Shown piece after piece: positions 52,683 to 61,882 of a stretch of 64,000 bases of DNA (position 1 is the stretch's first letter; every line of letters starts with the position of its first letter). The stretch covers positions 1,037,505 through 1,101,504 of the forward strand of contig NZ_CP056123.1 of the NCBI RefSeq assembly GCF_018219155.1, in the 5' to 3' direction. Under the pieces are notes generated by a model that saw only the letters and a list, made by a program, of their open reading frames with translations, made no database searches and had not been told where the DNA came from. Both the position numbers and the translations under genes were made by a program. The stretch is from Moritella sp. 24 (GTDB taxonomy: Bacteria > Pseudomonadota > Gammaproteobacteria > Enterobacterales > Moritellaceae).

Positions 52683-54509
52683 CTATACAGTATGGGTTAA
52701 CGGTAAAGTGATCGTGACACAACAACCGACTGGATCGGCAGGTGTTAAGGTAAATTGTCCATGATGCGCATCGATCACATCTCTACAAATGGCTAATCCC
52801 AGACCTAAACCATCTTTCTTAGTGGTAAAAAAGGCATTTTGTAATTCAGCGTTTGTCGCTGTTAAACCAACTCCATTATCGGTGAATGTTAGGGTTAATT
52901 TATCCGCGGTGTATTGGCTTTTTATCTTTATTTCATTATCTATCGATTGCGGTAATTTTCGCATCAAGCAAGCATCTGCGGCATTATTTAAAATATTTAA
53001 TAAAGCTTGCTGTAAACCGACTATATCGGCATTGAGTATGACTGTATTACCTAAGCAAACTCGGTTGACGGTTATGTTTTTTTGATGAAAATCATATTCA
53101 ACCAGCTCTAACGTATCGCTTATTAATGTTTCGATATCGCAACTTGATTTTGCCACCGCACGTTTATTAATTAGCGTGCGTAACCGCTGCACGATATCGT
53201 CAGCGCGTTTTACTTGTTGCTGAATTTTTTCGAGGACTGGTACAATATCAGTGGTGGCGACGCCTTTCTTAATACGTAATAAACCACCTTGGCTATAATT
53301 GAGAATCGCTGTTAAAGGTTGATTAATTTCATGGGCTAAACTGCTTCCTAACTCGCCAACAATAGCGACACGTTGGGCGTGCTCTAACATGGCATTCTTT
53401 TCTTTTAGGCGGTTTAAGGTGGCTTTTAATGCGCGCTCACTACGGCTAAAACGGTATTCCAAAATTAAGTGGTAGACGCTTAATAGCAGCACAAATAAAA
53501 ATACTACCCAAGCCCATTGCTGGTTTTTTTTGATCCACACAACGGCTTCTTGCCACCATGGTCGTTGTAACGGATGTATATCTAAATCACGATATAACTG
53601 ATCAACAGACAGTTGGCTGATAGATGGGATCCAACCTGTCGAATGAGCGGCAATACTTGCAGAATGATTTGCTGGTAATGCGAATAATGCACGGGTTATT
53701 TTTTTAGCTAATGTAGCTGAAATAGCACTGGTTTTAGCTATCGACCAATTGGGATAAAGTCGTGTGGATACGGCGCAAGTAAAGTCACTCGGGCTGATAT
53801 TATTCAGCACTCGAAAAGCCGATTCAACAATTAATCCTTCCTCCAACATACTTTCTAGTTGGCAGACTGGCACCACTGCAGCATCAAAATAGCCATCGCG
53901 TAACTGATAAATAATAGCATCGACAGGAAAACCTAAAAAAGACACATCAGAAAAAAAAGCAGTCGGATTAATACCTTGATTTTGAACTGCTAATAACATG
54001 GTGAGGTAGCCACCAAAGGCATTACTTGCGACGGCTGCAATTTTACCTCCACTGACATCAACCAAGTGTTGATAGTGTGAATCGGCGCGTACAATTAATG
54101 CAGAACCAATAACATGAGTACCGTCACCTAACTGACTGTTTAATGTTGCTAACCACGAAAGGGGATACTGCCGACCTAACCGAACCGCTTGGCCTGGGTT
54201 TGTAACAAGAATATCAACACGCTGCTGTTGTACCGCAGTCTCCATTTCTGCCAGTGTATAAGGGTGTAATCTAAACTCACTATTTGGGATCTGTTCTTGT
54301 AACCAAATCAAGGTTGGTTGCCAGCGCTGCTTTGCTTCCAATACACCACGCGTCGCCAGTACTCCGACATCAACAATCGTTGCTTCAATCTTATCGTTAA
54401 CCTTATCAAGGTTATTCATGACATTGGCATTTACGTTACTCGAAACCAACAGGAATAAGCTGGTGATAAGGCGTATTAATATGTACCCAATGTTATTCCT
54501 ACAGCTCAT
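52683..54509 (-). CDS. ttrS: Tetrathionate sensor histidine kinase TtrS
   Basis: A 608-residue sensor kinase. A signal or anchor segment (ILIRLITSLFLLVSSNVNA) is followed by a periplasmic PhnD-type binding domain (about residues 35-290, with LEAKQRWQPTLIWLQEQIP and VDILVTNPGQAVRLGRQYP). The TM is near residue 325, then a coiled linker. The HisKA box is GELGSSLAHEINQPLTAIL, and the ATPase domain has LLNILNNAADACL, FTDNGVGL and GLGLGLAICRDVI. This PhnD-kinase layout next to ttrBCA is the TtrS signature. I chose ATG 54509, eight bases after GGAG; a TTG start at 54557 is less likely. Confidence 0.9.
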   Translation of the reverse strand: MSCRNNIGYILIRLITSLFLLVSSNVNANVMNNLDKVNDKIEATIVDVGVLATRGVLEAKQRWQPTLIWLQEQIPNSEFRLHPYTLAEMETAVQQQRVDILVTNPGQAVRLGRQYPLSWLATLNSQLGDGTHVIGSALIVRADSHYQHLVDVSGGKIAAVASNAFGGYLTMLLAVQNQGINPTAFFSDVSFLGFPVDAIIYQLRDGYFDAAVVPVCQLESMLEEGLIVESAFRVLNNISPSDFTCAVSTRLYPNWSIAKTSAISATLAKKITRALFALPANHSASIAAHSTGWIPSISQLSVDQLYRDLDIHPLQRPWWQEAVVWIKKNQQWAWVVFLFVLLLSVYHLILEYRFSRSERALKATLNRLKEKNAMLEHAQRVAIVGELGSSLAHEINQPLTAILNYSQGGLLRIKKGVATTDIVPVLEKIQQQVKRADDIVQRLRTLINKRAVAKSSCDIETLISDTLELVEYDFHQKNITVNRVCLGNTVILNADIVGLQQALLNILNNAADACLMRKLPQSIDNEIKIKSQYTADKLTLTFTDNGVGLTATNAELQNAFFTTKKDGLGLGLAICRDVIDAHHGQFTLTPADPVGCCVTITLPLTHTV

Positions 54510-54582
54510 GTGACCGACTCCAAATAAAACTCCGCGTGTGCATATCGACAATAACAAAATAACTATTAAGCAAAAAAATTAG

Positions 54583-54596
54583 TTGTTTTAGATCAA
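54583..54596. promoter_or_regulatory. FNR-like site in the ttrS-ttrB divergent region
   Basis: TTGTT-TTAG-ATCAA matches the FNR consensus TTGAT-N4-ATCAA at nine of ten positions. It lies 92 bp upstream of the ttrB start and 74 bp from the ttrS start. Salmonella ttrBCA is known to need the FNR homologue OxrA, so anaerobic control through this site is plausible. Confidence 0.6.
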
Positions 54597-54687
54597 TCCA
54601 GTTCTTGGTATGTGGAAAACCACAATACAAACTACCACTTTATTTCCAGACAATAGCCTTAATCACTATCAACCACAAGGTGTTCTC

Positions 54688-55461
54688 ATGGACTCAAGTA
54701 AAAGACGCTTAATGACCCGACTCGGTGCATTAACCGCAGGCGCCGCTATTATCCCTGTTTCAGGGGCTAACCCACTTACGACTGCCATCATTCGAAATAA
54801 CGAAACGCCAGACCGTAAAGGGCATCACGGTAAGCGTTATGCCATGGTGGTGGATTTACGTAAATGTGTTGGCTGCCAAGCGTGTACAGTCGGTTGTAGC
54901 ATTGAGAATCAAGCCCCGATAGGTCAATTTAGAACAACGGTAAAACAATATGAAGTGACCCTTGATGACGGCAGTAGTGAATTACAAAATGTGAAATCAT
55001 TTACCCTACCGCGTTTATGTAACCATTGTGAAAACCCGCCTTGTGTAAAAGTGTGTCCTGTACAAGCCACTTTCCAGCGCGACGACGGTATTGTGATGGT
55101 GGACAATGAGCGTTGTGTCGCCTGCGCTTACTGCGTGCAAGCTTGCCCTTACGATGCGCGTTTTATCAATGAAGAAACCCTCACCGCAGACAAATGTACT
55201 TTCTGTGCTCACCGTTTAGAAGAAGGCTTGCTGCCAGCTTGTGTGGAAACCTGTGTTGGTGGTGCCCGCATCATTGGTGATATTAAAGATCCTAACAGTC
55301 ATATTAGCTATCTGATGCGTGAACACCAAGATGACATCAAGGTATTAAAACCGGAAGAGAATACCCAACCACATGTGTTTTACATCGGCATGGATGACGC
55401 GTTTACCAGTAAGATTAACGGCAATGTTGCTATCTATGATCCAGCAGGAGATAACGCATGA
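54688..55461 (+). CDS. ttrB: Tetrathionate reductase iron-sulfur subunit TtrB
   Basis: A 257-residue electron-transfer subunit. A Tat-type leader (KRRLMTRLGALTAGAAIIP) suggests export to the periplasm. Four ferredoxin-type cysteine clusters follow: CVGCQACTVGCS, CNHCENPPCVKVCP, CVACAYCVQACP and CTFCAHRLEEGLLPACVETC, which would hold four [4Fe-4S] centres and pass electrons from TtrC to TtrA. I chose ATG 54688, with AAGGTG upstream; an in-frame ATG at 54610 would place 26 residues before the leader. It overlaps ttrC by 4 bp (ATGA). Confidence 0.92.
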   Translation: MDSSKRRLMTRLGALTAGAAIIPVSGANPLTTAIIRNNETPDRKGHHGKRYAMVVDLRKCVGCQACTVGCSIENQAPIGQFRTTVKQYEVTLDDGSSELQNVKSFTLPRLCNHCENPPCVKVCPVQATFQRDDGIVMVDNERCVACAYCVQACPYDARFINEETLTADKCTFCAHRLEEGLLPACVETCVGGARIIGDIKDPNSHISYLMREHQDDIKVLKPEENTQPHVFYIGMDDAFTSKINGNVAIYDPAGDNA

Positions 55462-56576
55462 ATATCACCGAAATTTTAGTGCAACCACAAGCGGTCGCTT
55501 GGCTCCCTTGGGCGGTGCAATACTTCTTCTACATTGGTTCTGCGTATGCGGCAGCCATCTTATTTTTATTAAGTTATTTATTCCGTGACCACACCAGTCA
55601 TTATTTACGTGCAGCCTTGGTATTAACCATGTCGATTGGTGCGGTTGTCGGTCCATTAGCGTTAACCGGCGATCTACATCAACCGGGGCGGGCTTGGCAT
55701 TTTTATACCAACCTAACGTCTTGGTCGTGGATGTCGCTTGGCTCTGTATTCTTACCGTTATTTTCAACTTTATCGGTACTGACTGCTTGGTTATATTTAC
55801 GTGATGATTTGATTGAATTGAAACAGAGTGGCAGTGCTATAGCAAAAAAAATTGCCTTGTTCAGTTTAGGTAGTTGGAAAACATCTAGCACGCAAATGAT
55901 GACTGTAACGGTATTAACGTGTCTATCTGGTTTAACCATTGCGCTCTACACAGGTGCTGAAATTTACGTGATACAAAGCCGCCCGCTATGGCATCAACCT
56001 GCGGCACCGTTATTATGGTTTGTGACTGCATTTATTGGCGCGATTGGTTTTACGTTATTACTATTAGGCTTATTTCCGATTCCTGCAAAAGCCAATGCCT
56101 TTACTTTGAGCGACCAAGGCTTGATTAAACGCGCGTTATTACTCAGTGCGATATTAGCCGCAATCTTATTGCCAATTTGGGCGTCGAATAATCCCTCGTT
56201 TTCACTCTACGATAGTCAAGAATGGCTGGTTCGTTTAGGCAGTTTAAGCGTGAGCTTTATTGCCTGTATAGGTATTGCGTTATTAGCCTCTAACATTGCC
56301 TTATATAACCGCCTGCAATTATTAATAATGAGCGCGATTAGCTTGATTTGTTGTTGGTACTTACGCTGGGTCACCATCATGGATGTACAAACTATTCCTA
56401 AATTTGACCAAGGACCTTATCCGTATGAATTACCGATGGGGTCGGCAGGGTTACTTGGCATTCTCGGGATGGCAGGTCTATGGCTAGCACTGGCACTCGC
56501 GGCATCAGAAATCGTTGCGATACGTACTAATAAATCAATTAACACGTCAATCAGCAAAACATCATACACACAGTAA
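55458..56576 (+). CDS. ttrC: Tetrathionate reductase membrane subunit TtrC
   Basis: A 372-residue NrfD/PsrC-type quinol dehydrogenase with about nine membrane spans. It anchors the reductase and takes electrons from menaquinol. Typical blocks are WAVQYFFYIGSAYAAAILFL, ALTGDLHQPGRAWHFYTNLT, SWSWMSLGSVFLPLFS and LYTGAEIYVIQSRPLWH. The start lies inside the ttrB stop and 11 bp separate it from ttrA, so the three genes form one operon. Confidence 0.92.
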   Translation: MNITEILVQPQAVAWLPWAVQYFFYIGSAYAAAILFLLSYLFRDHTSHYLRAALVLTMSIGAVVGPLALTGDLHQPGRAWHFYTNLTSWSWMSLGSVFLPLFSTLSVLTAWLYLRDDLIELKQSGSAIAKKIALFSLGSWKTSSTQMMTVTVLTCLSGLTIALYTGAEIYVIQSRPLWHQPAAPLLWFVTAFIGAIGFTLLLLGLFPIPAKANAFTLSDQGLIKRALLLSAILAAILLPIWASNNPSFSLYDSQEWLVRLGSLSVSFIACIGIALLASNIALYNRLQLLIMSAISLICCWYLRWVTIMDVQTIPKFDQGPYPYELPMGSAGLLGILGMAGLWLALALAASEIVAIRTNKSINTSISKTSYTQ

Positions 56577-56587
56577 GGGACTTAATT

Positions 56588-59500
56588 ATGGATAACAAAC
56601 GTCGTCAATTTCTTAAATCAGGTCTTGCTGTTGGTGGTGCAGGCGCTTTTGCCGCAGGCTACGCAACAACGACATCACATGCAGTACATGGCATGCTCGA
56701 AGGTACTGCTGGTGAGAAAACCAAACACCCGCACTTTGGCAATTCATTAACACCTGAATACAAGGTGACGGAGGGCGGGAAGTTAATCAATAACCCTGCA
56801 CAGCGTGTTGCTCCTTCAATGTGTTTTGGCTGCTGGACTTTGTGTGGTTTGCGTGTGCGTGTTGATAACGCCAGTGACGAGATCTTACGTATTTCAGGCA
56901 ATCCCTATCACCCGTTATCAAATGAACATCAGATCCCATTCAATACCCCTGTTAAAGAGGCGTATATCGGCATGGCTGGTGAAGCTGGACTTGCTGGTCG
57001 TTCAACTGCTTGTGCCCGTGGTAATGGCATGATGGAAATTCGTAAAAGTCCGTATCGGATCACGCAACCGCTAAAGCGTGTCGGTAACCGTGGTGAAGGT
57101 AAATGGGTACCGATCAGTTATGAACAATTATTAGAAGAAGTGGTTGAAGGTGGTGATCTGTTTGGTGAAGGTCATGTTGACGGTTTACGCGTGATCCGGG
57201 ATGTTAAAACCCCACTTGATCCACTCAACCCTGAATATGGCCCTAAATCCAACCAGTTATTAATGACTAATGCGGGTAATGAAGGTCGCGACGATCTATT
57301 TAAACGTTTTGCTTTTAATAGTTATGGCACGCGTAATTTTGGTCATCATGGATCTTATTGTGGTTATGGTTTCCGTGCTGGATCGGGGGCGTTAATGAAT
57401 GATTTGAAAAAGTTTGCCCATGTGAAACCTGATCTGGAAAATTGTGAGTTCGCTTTGTATATAGGTATGTCACCAGCGCAAGCCGGTAATCCGTTTAAGC
57501 GCCAAGCACGTCAATTAGCAACAGCGCGTAGCAAAGGCAACTTTAGTTATACGGTTGTCGCACCAGCCTTACCAGCATCATCAAGCTTAGCCTCGGGTGA
57601 TAACAATACGTGGTTACCGATTAAACCCGGTACTGACTCGGCATTAGTCTTAGGTATGATCCAATGGATCCTCGCGAACGATAAATTTAATAAAACTTTC
57701 TTATCGCAGCCCGGACCTAACGCGATGAAAACTGCCGGTACGGCCCACTGGTGTAACGCGACGCATTTGGTTATCAGTGACAAAACGCATCCTCGTTATG
57801 GCGCATTTTTACGTGCATCAGAAATGGATCTTCCGTTTACGGGCAAGCCTCTTTCAGAAACAGACCCGTATGTGGTTGTTGATGCCAGCAGCGGTGATTT
57901 ATCTATCCATACTCAATCTCAACCTGCACACATCTTTGTCGATCGCCAAGTCGTCACAAAGCAGGGTTCTGTTCAGGTTAAATCATCACTTCAACATTTA
58001 AAAGAATCAGCATTTAAGCATGATCTTGATTTCTACAGTGCTCAATGTGATATCCCTGTCGCGACGATCACTGCACTGGCAAAACGTTTTACGAGTCATG
58101 GCACTAAAGCTGTCGTTGATAGTCATGGCGGTAACATGCACAGTAATGGTTTCTATAATGCTTATACGATCCTGATGCTTAATGCCTTAATTGGGAACAT
58201 TAATCTAAAAGGTGGAGTGATGGCAAAATCGGGTGGTTATCCAACATCAGGTAATGGTCCTCGTTATGACTTCACTAAATTTAAAAATAAGGTAAAGCCA
58301 AAAGGGGTATTTTTATCTCGCAGTAAATTCCCGTACCACAAAACCAGTGAGTATAAACGTCGTGTTGCTGCGGGTGAATCGCCGTATCCAACACGATCAC
58401 CTTGGTATCCGATCTCTGCACCATTATTAACAGAGCATTTATCTGCTGCGGTTGATGGTTATCCGTATCGCGCTAAAGCGTGGATCAACCACATGGCCAA
58501 TCCGATGTACGGTGTACCCGGGTTAGCTCATTTACTGAGTGATAAATTAAAAGATCCAAAACAGCTTCCATTGATTGTCTCTGTAGATGCTTTTATTAAC
58601 GAAACCACGGCATTATCCGATTATATCGTGCCTGATACAGTTACTTATGAAAGTTGGGGAATGGCAACGCCTTGGCATGGCGTACCGACTAAATCAGTCA
58701 CCGCCCGCTGGCCGATTGTTAGCGCGTTGACTGAGAAAACAGCTGACGGACGTAGCATTAATTTAGAAAACTTCTTAATTGATATAGCGAAAAAAATGAA
58801 GTTGGGTGGCTTTGGCGATAACGCGATTGCTGATAGCCAAGGTAATTGGCACGGCATTCACAGTGCTGAAGATTTTTATCTACGTGCAGCGGCTAACTTA
58901 GCTTATGTCGCCAATGGCGTACCCGCTGCAAGTACTGAAGATATGGTGCTATCAGGGCTGTCTCGTTTACTACCTGATATGCAGCGGGTATTAACTGCTG
59001 AGGAGTTAGGTAAAGTCGCGTTTATTTTTGCCCGCGGTGGTCGCTTTGAAGATGCGACAGAAGCCTATAAAGGCGAAGAGATGAAGCATAAATGGAAAAA
59101 ACCATTAGCGATCTGGAATGAAAAAGTCGGTACATCACGTAATACCATGACGGGTGAATATTATTCTGGTTGTCCTACTTGGCATCCGCAAAAGTTAGCG
59201 GATGGGACTGCGCTAGATGAAAAATACCCAGCAACAGAATGGCCATTTACGTTAACGAATTTTAAGTCGAACATTCACAGTGCGGTATCAAATCTGTCAC
59301 CACGATTAAATTCAATTAAAGGGGTGAATCCGGTTTATATACACCCGAACGATGCAGCAAAAATTGGCTTAATCACAGGGGCGCTATTCACTATTACTAC
59401 GCCTGCAAGTTCAACCCAAGCCGTTGCCTTATTAGTCGATGGTGTAAAGCAGGGGACGTTAGGGTTTGAACATGGTTTTGGTCATAAAGAATTGGGTGAA

Positions 59501-59677
59501 CGAGCTCATTGGATTGGTGATAAACAGCAACCAGTGAAAATGAAATCAAGTGATGGAGTAAATATTAATGATGTGGGCTTAATTGATCCCACTCGCCAAG
59601 GTAAAGGCGTATTACTTGATTGGGTGGTTGGTGCGGCTGCAAGGCAAGCGCTGCCCGCTAAAATTAGCCTTGTTTAA
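56588..59677 (+). CDS. ttrA: Tetrathionate reductase catalytic subunit TtrA
   Basis: A 1029-residue molybdopterin (bis-MGD) oxidoreductase that reduces tetrathionate to thiosulfate in the periplasm. The Tat signal is KRRQFLKSGLAVGGAGAFAA. The [4Fe-4S] motif is MCFGCWTLCG with a further Cys in RSTACARGNG. A Cys in HHGSYCGYGF is the likely molybdenum ligand, as in TtrA relatives. The C-terminal MGD-binding domain runs from about residue 880 (TLTNFKSNIHSAVSNLSPRL). The length matches Salmonella TtrA (about 1020). Order ttrS/ttrR divergent from ttrB-ttrC-ttrA completes the locus. AAGGGAC-like ribosome site precedes the ATG. Confidence 0.93.
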   Translation: MDNKRRQFLKSGLAVGGAGAFAAGYATTTSHAVHGMLEGTAGEKTKHPHFGNSLTPEYKVTEGGKLINNPAQRVAPSMCFGCWTLCGLRVRVDNASDEILRISGNPYHPLSNEHQIPFNTPVKEAYIGMAGEAGLAGRSTACARGNGMMEIRKSPYRITQPLKRVGNRGEGKWVPISYEQLLEEVVEGGDLFGEGHVDGLRVIRDVKTPLDPLNPEYGPKSNQLLMTNAGNEGRDDLFKRFAFNSYGTRNFGHHGSYCGYGFRAGSGALMNDLKKFAHVKPDLENCEFALYIGMSPAQAGNPFKRQARQLATARSKGNFSYTVVAPALPASSSLASGDNNTWLPIKPGTDSALVLGMIQWILANDKFNKTFLSQPGPNAMKTAGTAHWCNATHLVISDKTHPRYGAFLRASEMDLPFTGKPLSETDPYVVVDASSGDLSIHTQSQPAHIFVDRQVVTKQGSVQVKSSLQHLKESAFKHDLDFYSAQCDIPVATITALAKRFTSHGTKAVVDSHGGNMHSNGFYNAYTILMLNALIGNINLKGGVMAKSGGYPTSGNGPRYDFTKFKNKVKPKGVFLSRSKFPYHKTSEYKRRVAAGESPYPTRSPWYPISAPLLTEHLSAAVDGYPYRAKAWINHMANPMYGVPGLAHLLSDKLKDPKQLPLIVSVDAFINETTALSDYIVPDTVTYESWGMATPWHGVPTKSVTARWPIVSALTEKTADGRSINLENFLIDIAKKMKLGGFGDNAIADSQGNWHGIHSAEDFYLRAAANLAYVANGVPAASTEDMVLSGLSRLLPDMQRVLTAEELGKVAFIFARGGRFEDATEAYKGEEMKHKWKKPLAIWNEKVGTSRNTMTGEYYSGCPTWHPQKLADGTALDEKYPATEWPFTLTNFKSNIHSAVSNLSPRLNSIKGVNPVYIHPNDAAKIGLITGALFTITTPASSTQAVALLVDGVKQGTLGFEHGFGHKELGERAHWIGDKQQPVKMKSSDGVNINDVGLIDPTRQGKGVLLDWVVGAAARQALPAKISLV

Positions 59678-59735
59678 GTCTAATTCGATTTAATATCAAT
59701 AACTAATATTAAAAGTATATATGAATAGAGTAAGG

Positions 59736-59774
59736 CCAAGTTTACGTAAGGATTTAGCGTTTACGTAAACTTGG
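59736..59774. terminator. Perfect 14-bp hairpin between ttrA and the YkgJ gene
   Basis: CCAAGTTTACGTAA (59736-59749) pairs perfectly with its complement at 59761-59774 around an 11-base loop. It lies between convergent genes and is probably a shared terminator, though no T-run follows. Confidence 0.65.
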
Positions 59775-59809
59775 TCATATTATTCATATCGTTCTGAATA
59801 TGCTTACGC

Positions 59810-60352
59810 TTAATTCTCGATGATTGGGATTATCGCTGTATTCTGTGCAAGTGAAAATTCAATAAGTTCTAGCATCTTATCCTGAATCATCGGCAGACTT
59901 CTTGCTTCTACTGCAGCCTCTAAAGGTTCGTTAAGAGGCGTGCTATAACTGCGATAACCTTTGCGAATTGGAATCGACATTGACATTGGAATGCCCTGAG
60001 CGACACCGCCACCAATTAACTCGATTGCTTGTGCTGTAATTAATACGGTTTTAGGATCGTGAATCGGTTGGAAAATAAGACCGTTTTCATCTGAACGCAC
60101 CATTATCCCTGATAGGTCTGGTCTCCAGCTCTCATCCAACTGTGGCATGAATCGCCATGCGCAATGCCAGTCTTGGCATACAGAAGGTCTTTTGGTATAG
60201 ATTTTACAACCACCTTTTTCCATCAAATTTGAACAAACTTGATCGGCAGGTTTTTTAAAATGTTCATCGTCAATCTGAAGTACAACACAGCATGCTGTGC
60301 ATTCGCCACACTCTCGACCGGAAACTAAATGTGATTCGTTTTTTTCACTCAA
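59810..60352 (-). CDS. YkgJ family cysteine-cluster protein (180 aa)
   Basis: A 180-residue protein. The N-terminal half has CGECTACCVVLQI, then CSNLMEKGGCKIYTKRPSVC and DWHCAW, the YkgJ pattern of clustered cysteines with KIY-x-x-RP-x-x-C, likely a metal or Fe-S site. The C-terminal half is an ordinary alpha/beta extension. The start is TTG at 60352; GTAGG lies about 13 bases upstream and AAAGG directly adjacent, so the exact start is uncertain. It is a longer relative of the protein at 16684. Confidence 0.8.
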   Translation of the reverse strand: MSEKNESHLVSGRECGECTACCVVLQIDDEHFKKPADQVCSNLMEKGGCKIYTKRPSVCQDWHCAWRFMPQLDESWRPDLSGIMVRSDENGLIFQPIHDPKTVLITAQAIELIGGGVAQGIPMSMSIPIRKGYRSYSTPLNEPLEAAVEARSLPMIQDKMLELIEFSLAQNTAIIPIIEN

Positions 60353-60757
60353 CCTTTGTACCTACATATTACAATTTAAACATTAATCGATGTAACTTAT
60401 CAGCGCACATGAAATAGACGCTGGTCACTTAATACTAAATAATGCGCGTACCATCATACTCGGTATACGCTCATTTAATGAGAACGGACAAATTTAGCTG
60501 GATTATACAGATTTAAGGACGAGGTGATATAGACAGGCTATATTTTATTAATGCTTGGATTTAATTTCATTTCAGAGGCGATAATGAAACATATACTTGT
60601 CATTGGTGTTTTGATCAGCATGCCTACATTTATTGTCTAGTGCGCAATAACTTAAATAAGTTAAGGTCTTGGTATTACATGACAATGTGTAGTATAAAAC
60701 GAGTTAACTAATATTTTCGCATAAGCCTAAGGCTATGTATTATTCACAAGGATGTCT
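60353..60757. other. 405-bp intergenic region with a tiny open frame
   Basis: It contains an 18-codon frame at 60584-60640 (MKHILVIGVLISMPTFIV) with an AGAGG ribosome site. This may be a leader peptide or the start of a lost exported protein. The rest shows no gene or clear operator. Confidence 0.45.
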
Positions 60758-61357
60758 ATGTTCAATTCAACATTGGCGCGTGCTTTGCTCATTTCAGCGG
60801 CTTGCTTAACCATGAGTGCTTGCTCGACACGAGAGAGTGCAGACCAATATCGAGGCTCTACGAGTCAGAGGCTGCTGAGTTACAGTATTAATGAATTAGT
60901 ATCACAGCTACCTGATAATAGTTTTACTGAGTTTGACTCACAATCCATTTTTGTACGCACGCATTTTATTAGCAAATCACAGGCACTTGTTTATGCTGAG
61001 CAGCGTTTAAAAATGGAGCTGACTAGTCGATTTAAGCTGAACCTAGTCGATTCGGCTGCAGACGCAGATATTGAATTTGATTTCTTTTTCACGTCTTTAG
61101 GGACAGACCAAGATGTATATGGCCTAAGCGTACCGGTATTTTGGGTGAGTACTGACGGGGAAATGCCATCATTGGATATTCTTGCTGTACGTATGTATCA
61201 CGGTGTCAGTGAGATGTATTACTTCACTAAAGATAAAGCAACAGGCGTAACTTCTGCACATGCTGGAAGTATTGCCAGATCTCGAAGTGATAAATTCTCA
61301 ACGCCCTTCTTTAGCTTCCCAATTGATAGTTTGAACGAAAAGTCAGTGTTTGACTAA
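60758..61357 (+). CDS. Lipoprotein of unknown function (199 aa)
   Basis: A 199-residue predicted lipoprotein with lipobox MSAC at about residues 19-22. The mature part has a DUF4136-like feel (SQSIFVRTHFISKSQALVYA, DADIEFDFFFTSLGTDQDVY), but I cannot assign the family with confidence. I chose ATG 60758, six bases after AAGGA; ATG 60752 overlaps that ribosome site. The residue after the lipid Cys is Ser, consistent with outer-membrane sorting. Confidence 0.65.
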   Translation: MFNSTLARALLISAACLTMSACSTRESADQYRGSTSQRLLSYSINELVSQLPDNSFTEFDSQSIFVRTHFISKSQALVYAEQRLKMELTSRFKLNLVDSAADADIEFDFFFTSLGTDQDVYGLSVPVFWVSTDGEMPSLDILAVRMYHGVSEMYYFTKDKATGVTSAHAGSIARSRSDKFSTPFFSFPIDSLNEKSVFD

Positions 61358-61506
61358 ATAATGTAATCGGTACGAGTTTGGGTTACTTGTTATCCGAAAT
61401 AAGGGTAGCGAGTAATTCAGCTGGATTAGCAAATGAGATATAGGTATTTTTTGAACTAGATTTGCAGTGATGTTTTAACGATTTGATACTTTGAAAAACA
61501 AGAGAA

Positions 61507-61594
61507 TGGCGGTGACGGAGAGATTCGAACTCTCGAAGGGTTGCCCCTTACACACTTTCCAGGCGTGCTCCTTCAGCCACTCGGACACGTCACC
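61507..61594 (-). tRNA. tRNA-Ser (anticodon GGA)
   Basis: The minus strand reads GGTGACG...CGTCACC, a perfect 7-bp acceptor stem. It has a discriminator G and an encoded CCA (61507-61509), a T-loop with GTTCGAATC, a long variable arm (AAGGGGCAACCCTT) typical of serine tRNA, and an anticodon loop CTGGAAA giving GGA, which reads UCC/UCU codons. The length is 88 bases including CCA. Confidence 0.97.
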
Positions 61595-61882
61595 TAATCA
61601 GATCGTTATATGATATATAACGAAACGTACTTTAGGTAATCCCCCTGTAAAGGTCAATGAAAAACTCTTGTTTAGGGTTTGACTGCTGCAATACTGAGCA
61701 TCGCTATCTATATTTAGTGACTATAAGGCCTCTATTAATTAACCCATAAGTAGCATGTTTTGTTGTTTTTTCGTACGACACCACGAAATTAACTAAAGTT
61801 GTTAGCGGTAATGACGATATAAACCTTATAATTTTGGTGATGGAACGCATCGCTATTAAATATCATAAGGATTCATGATCTG

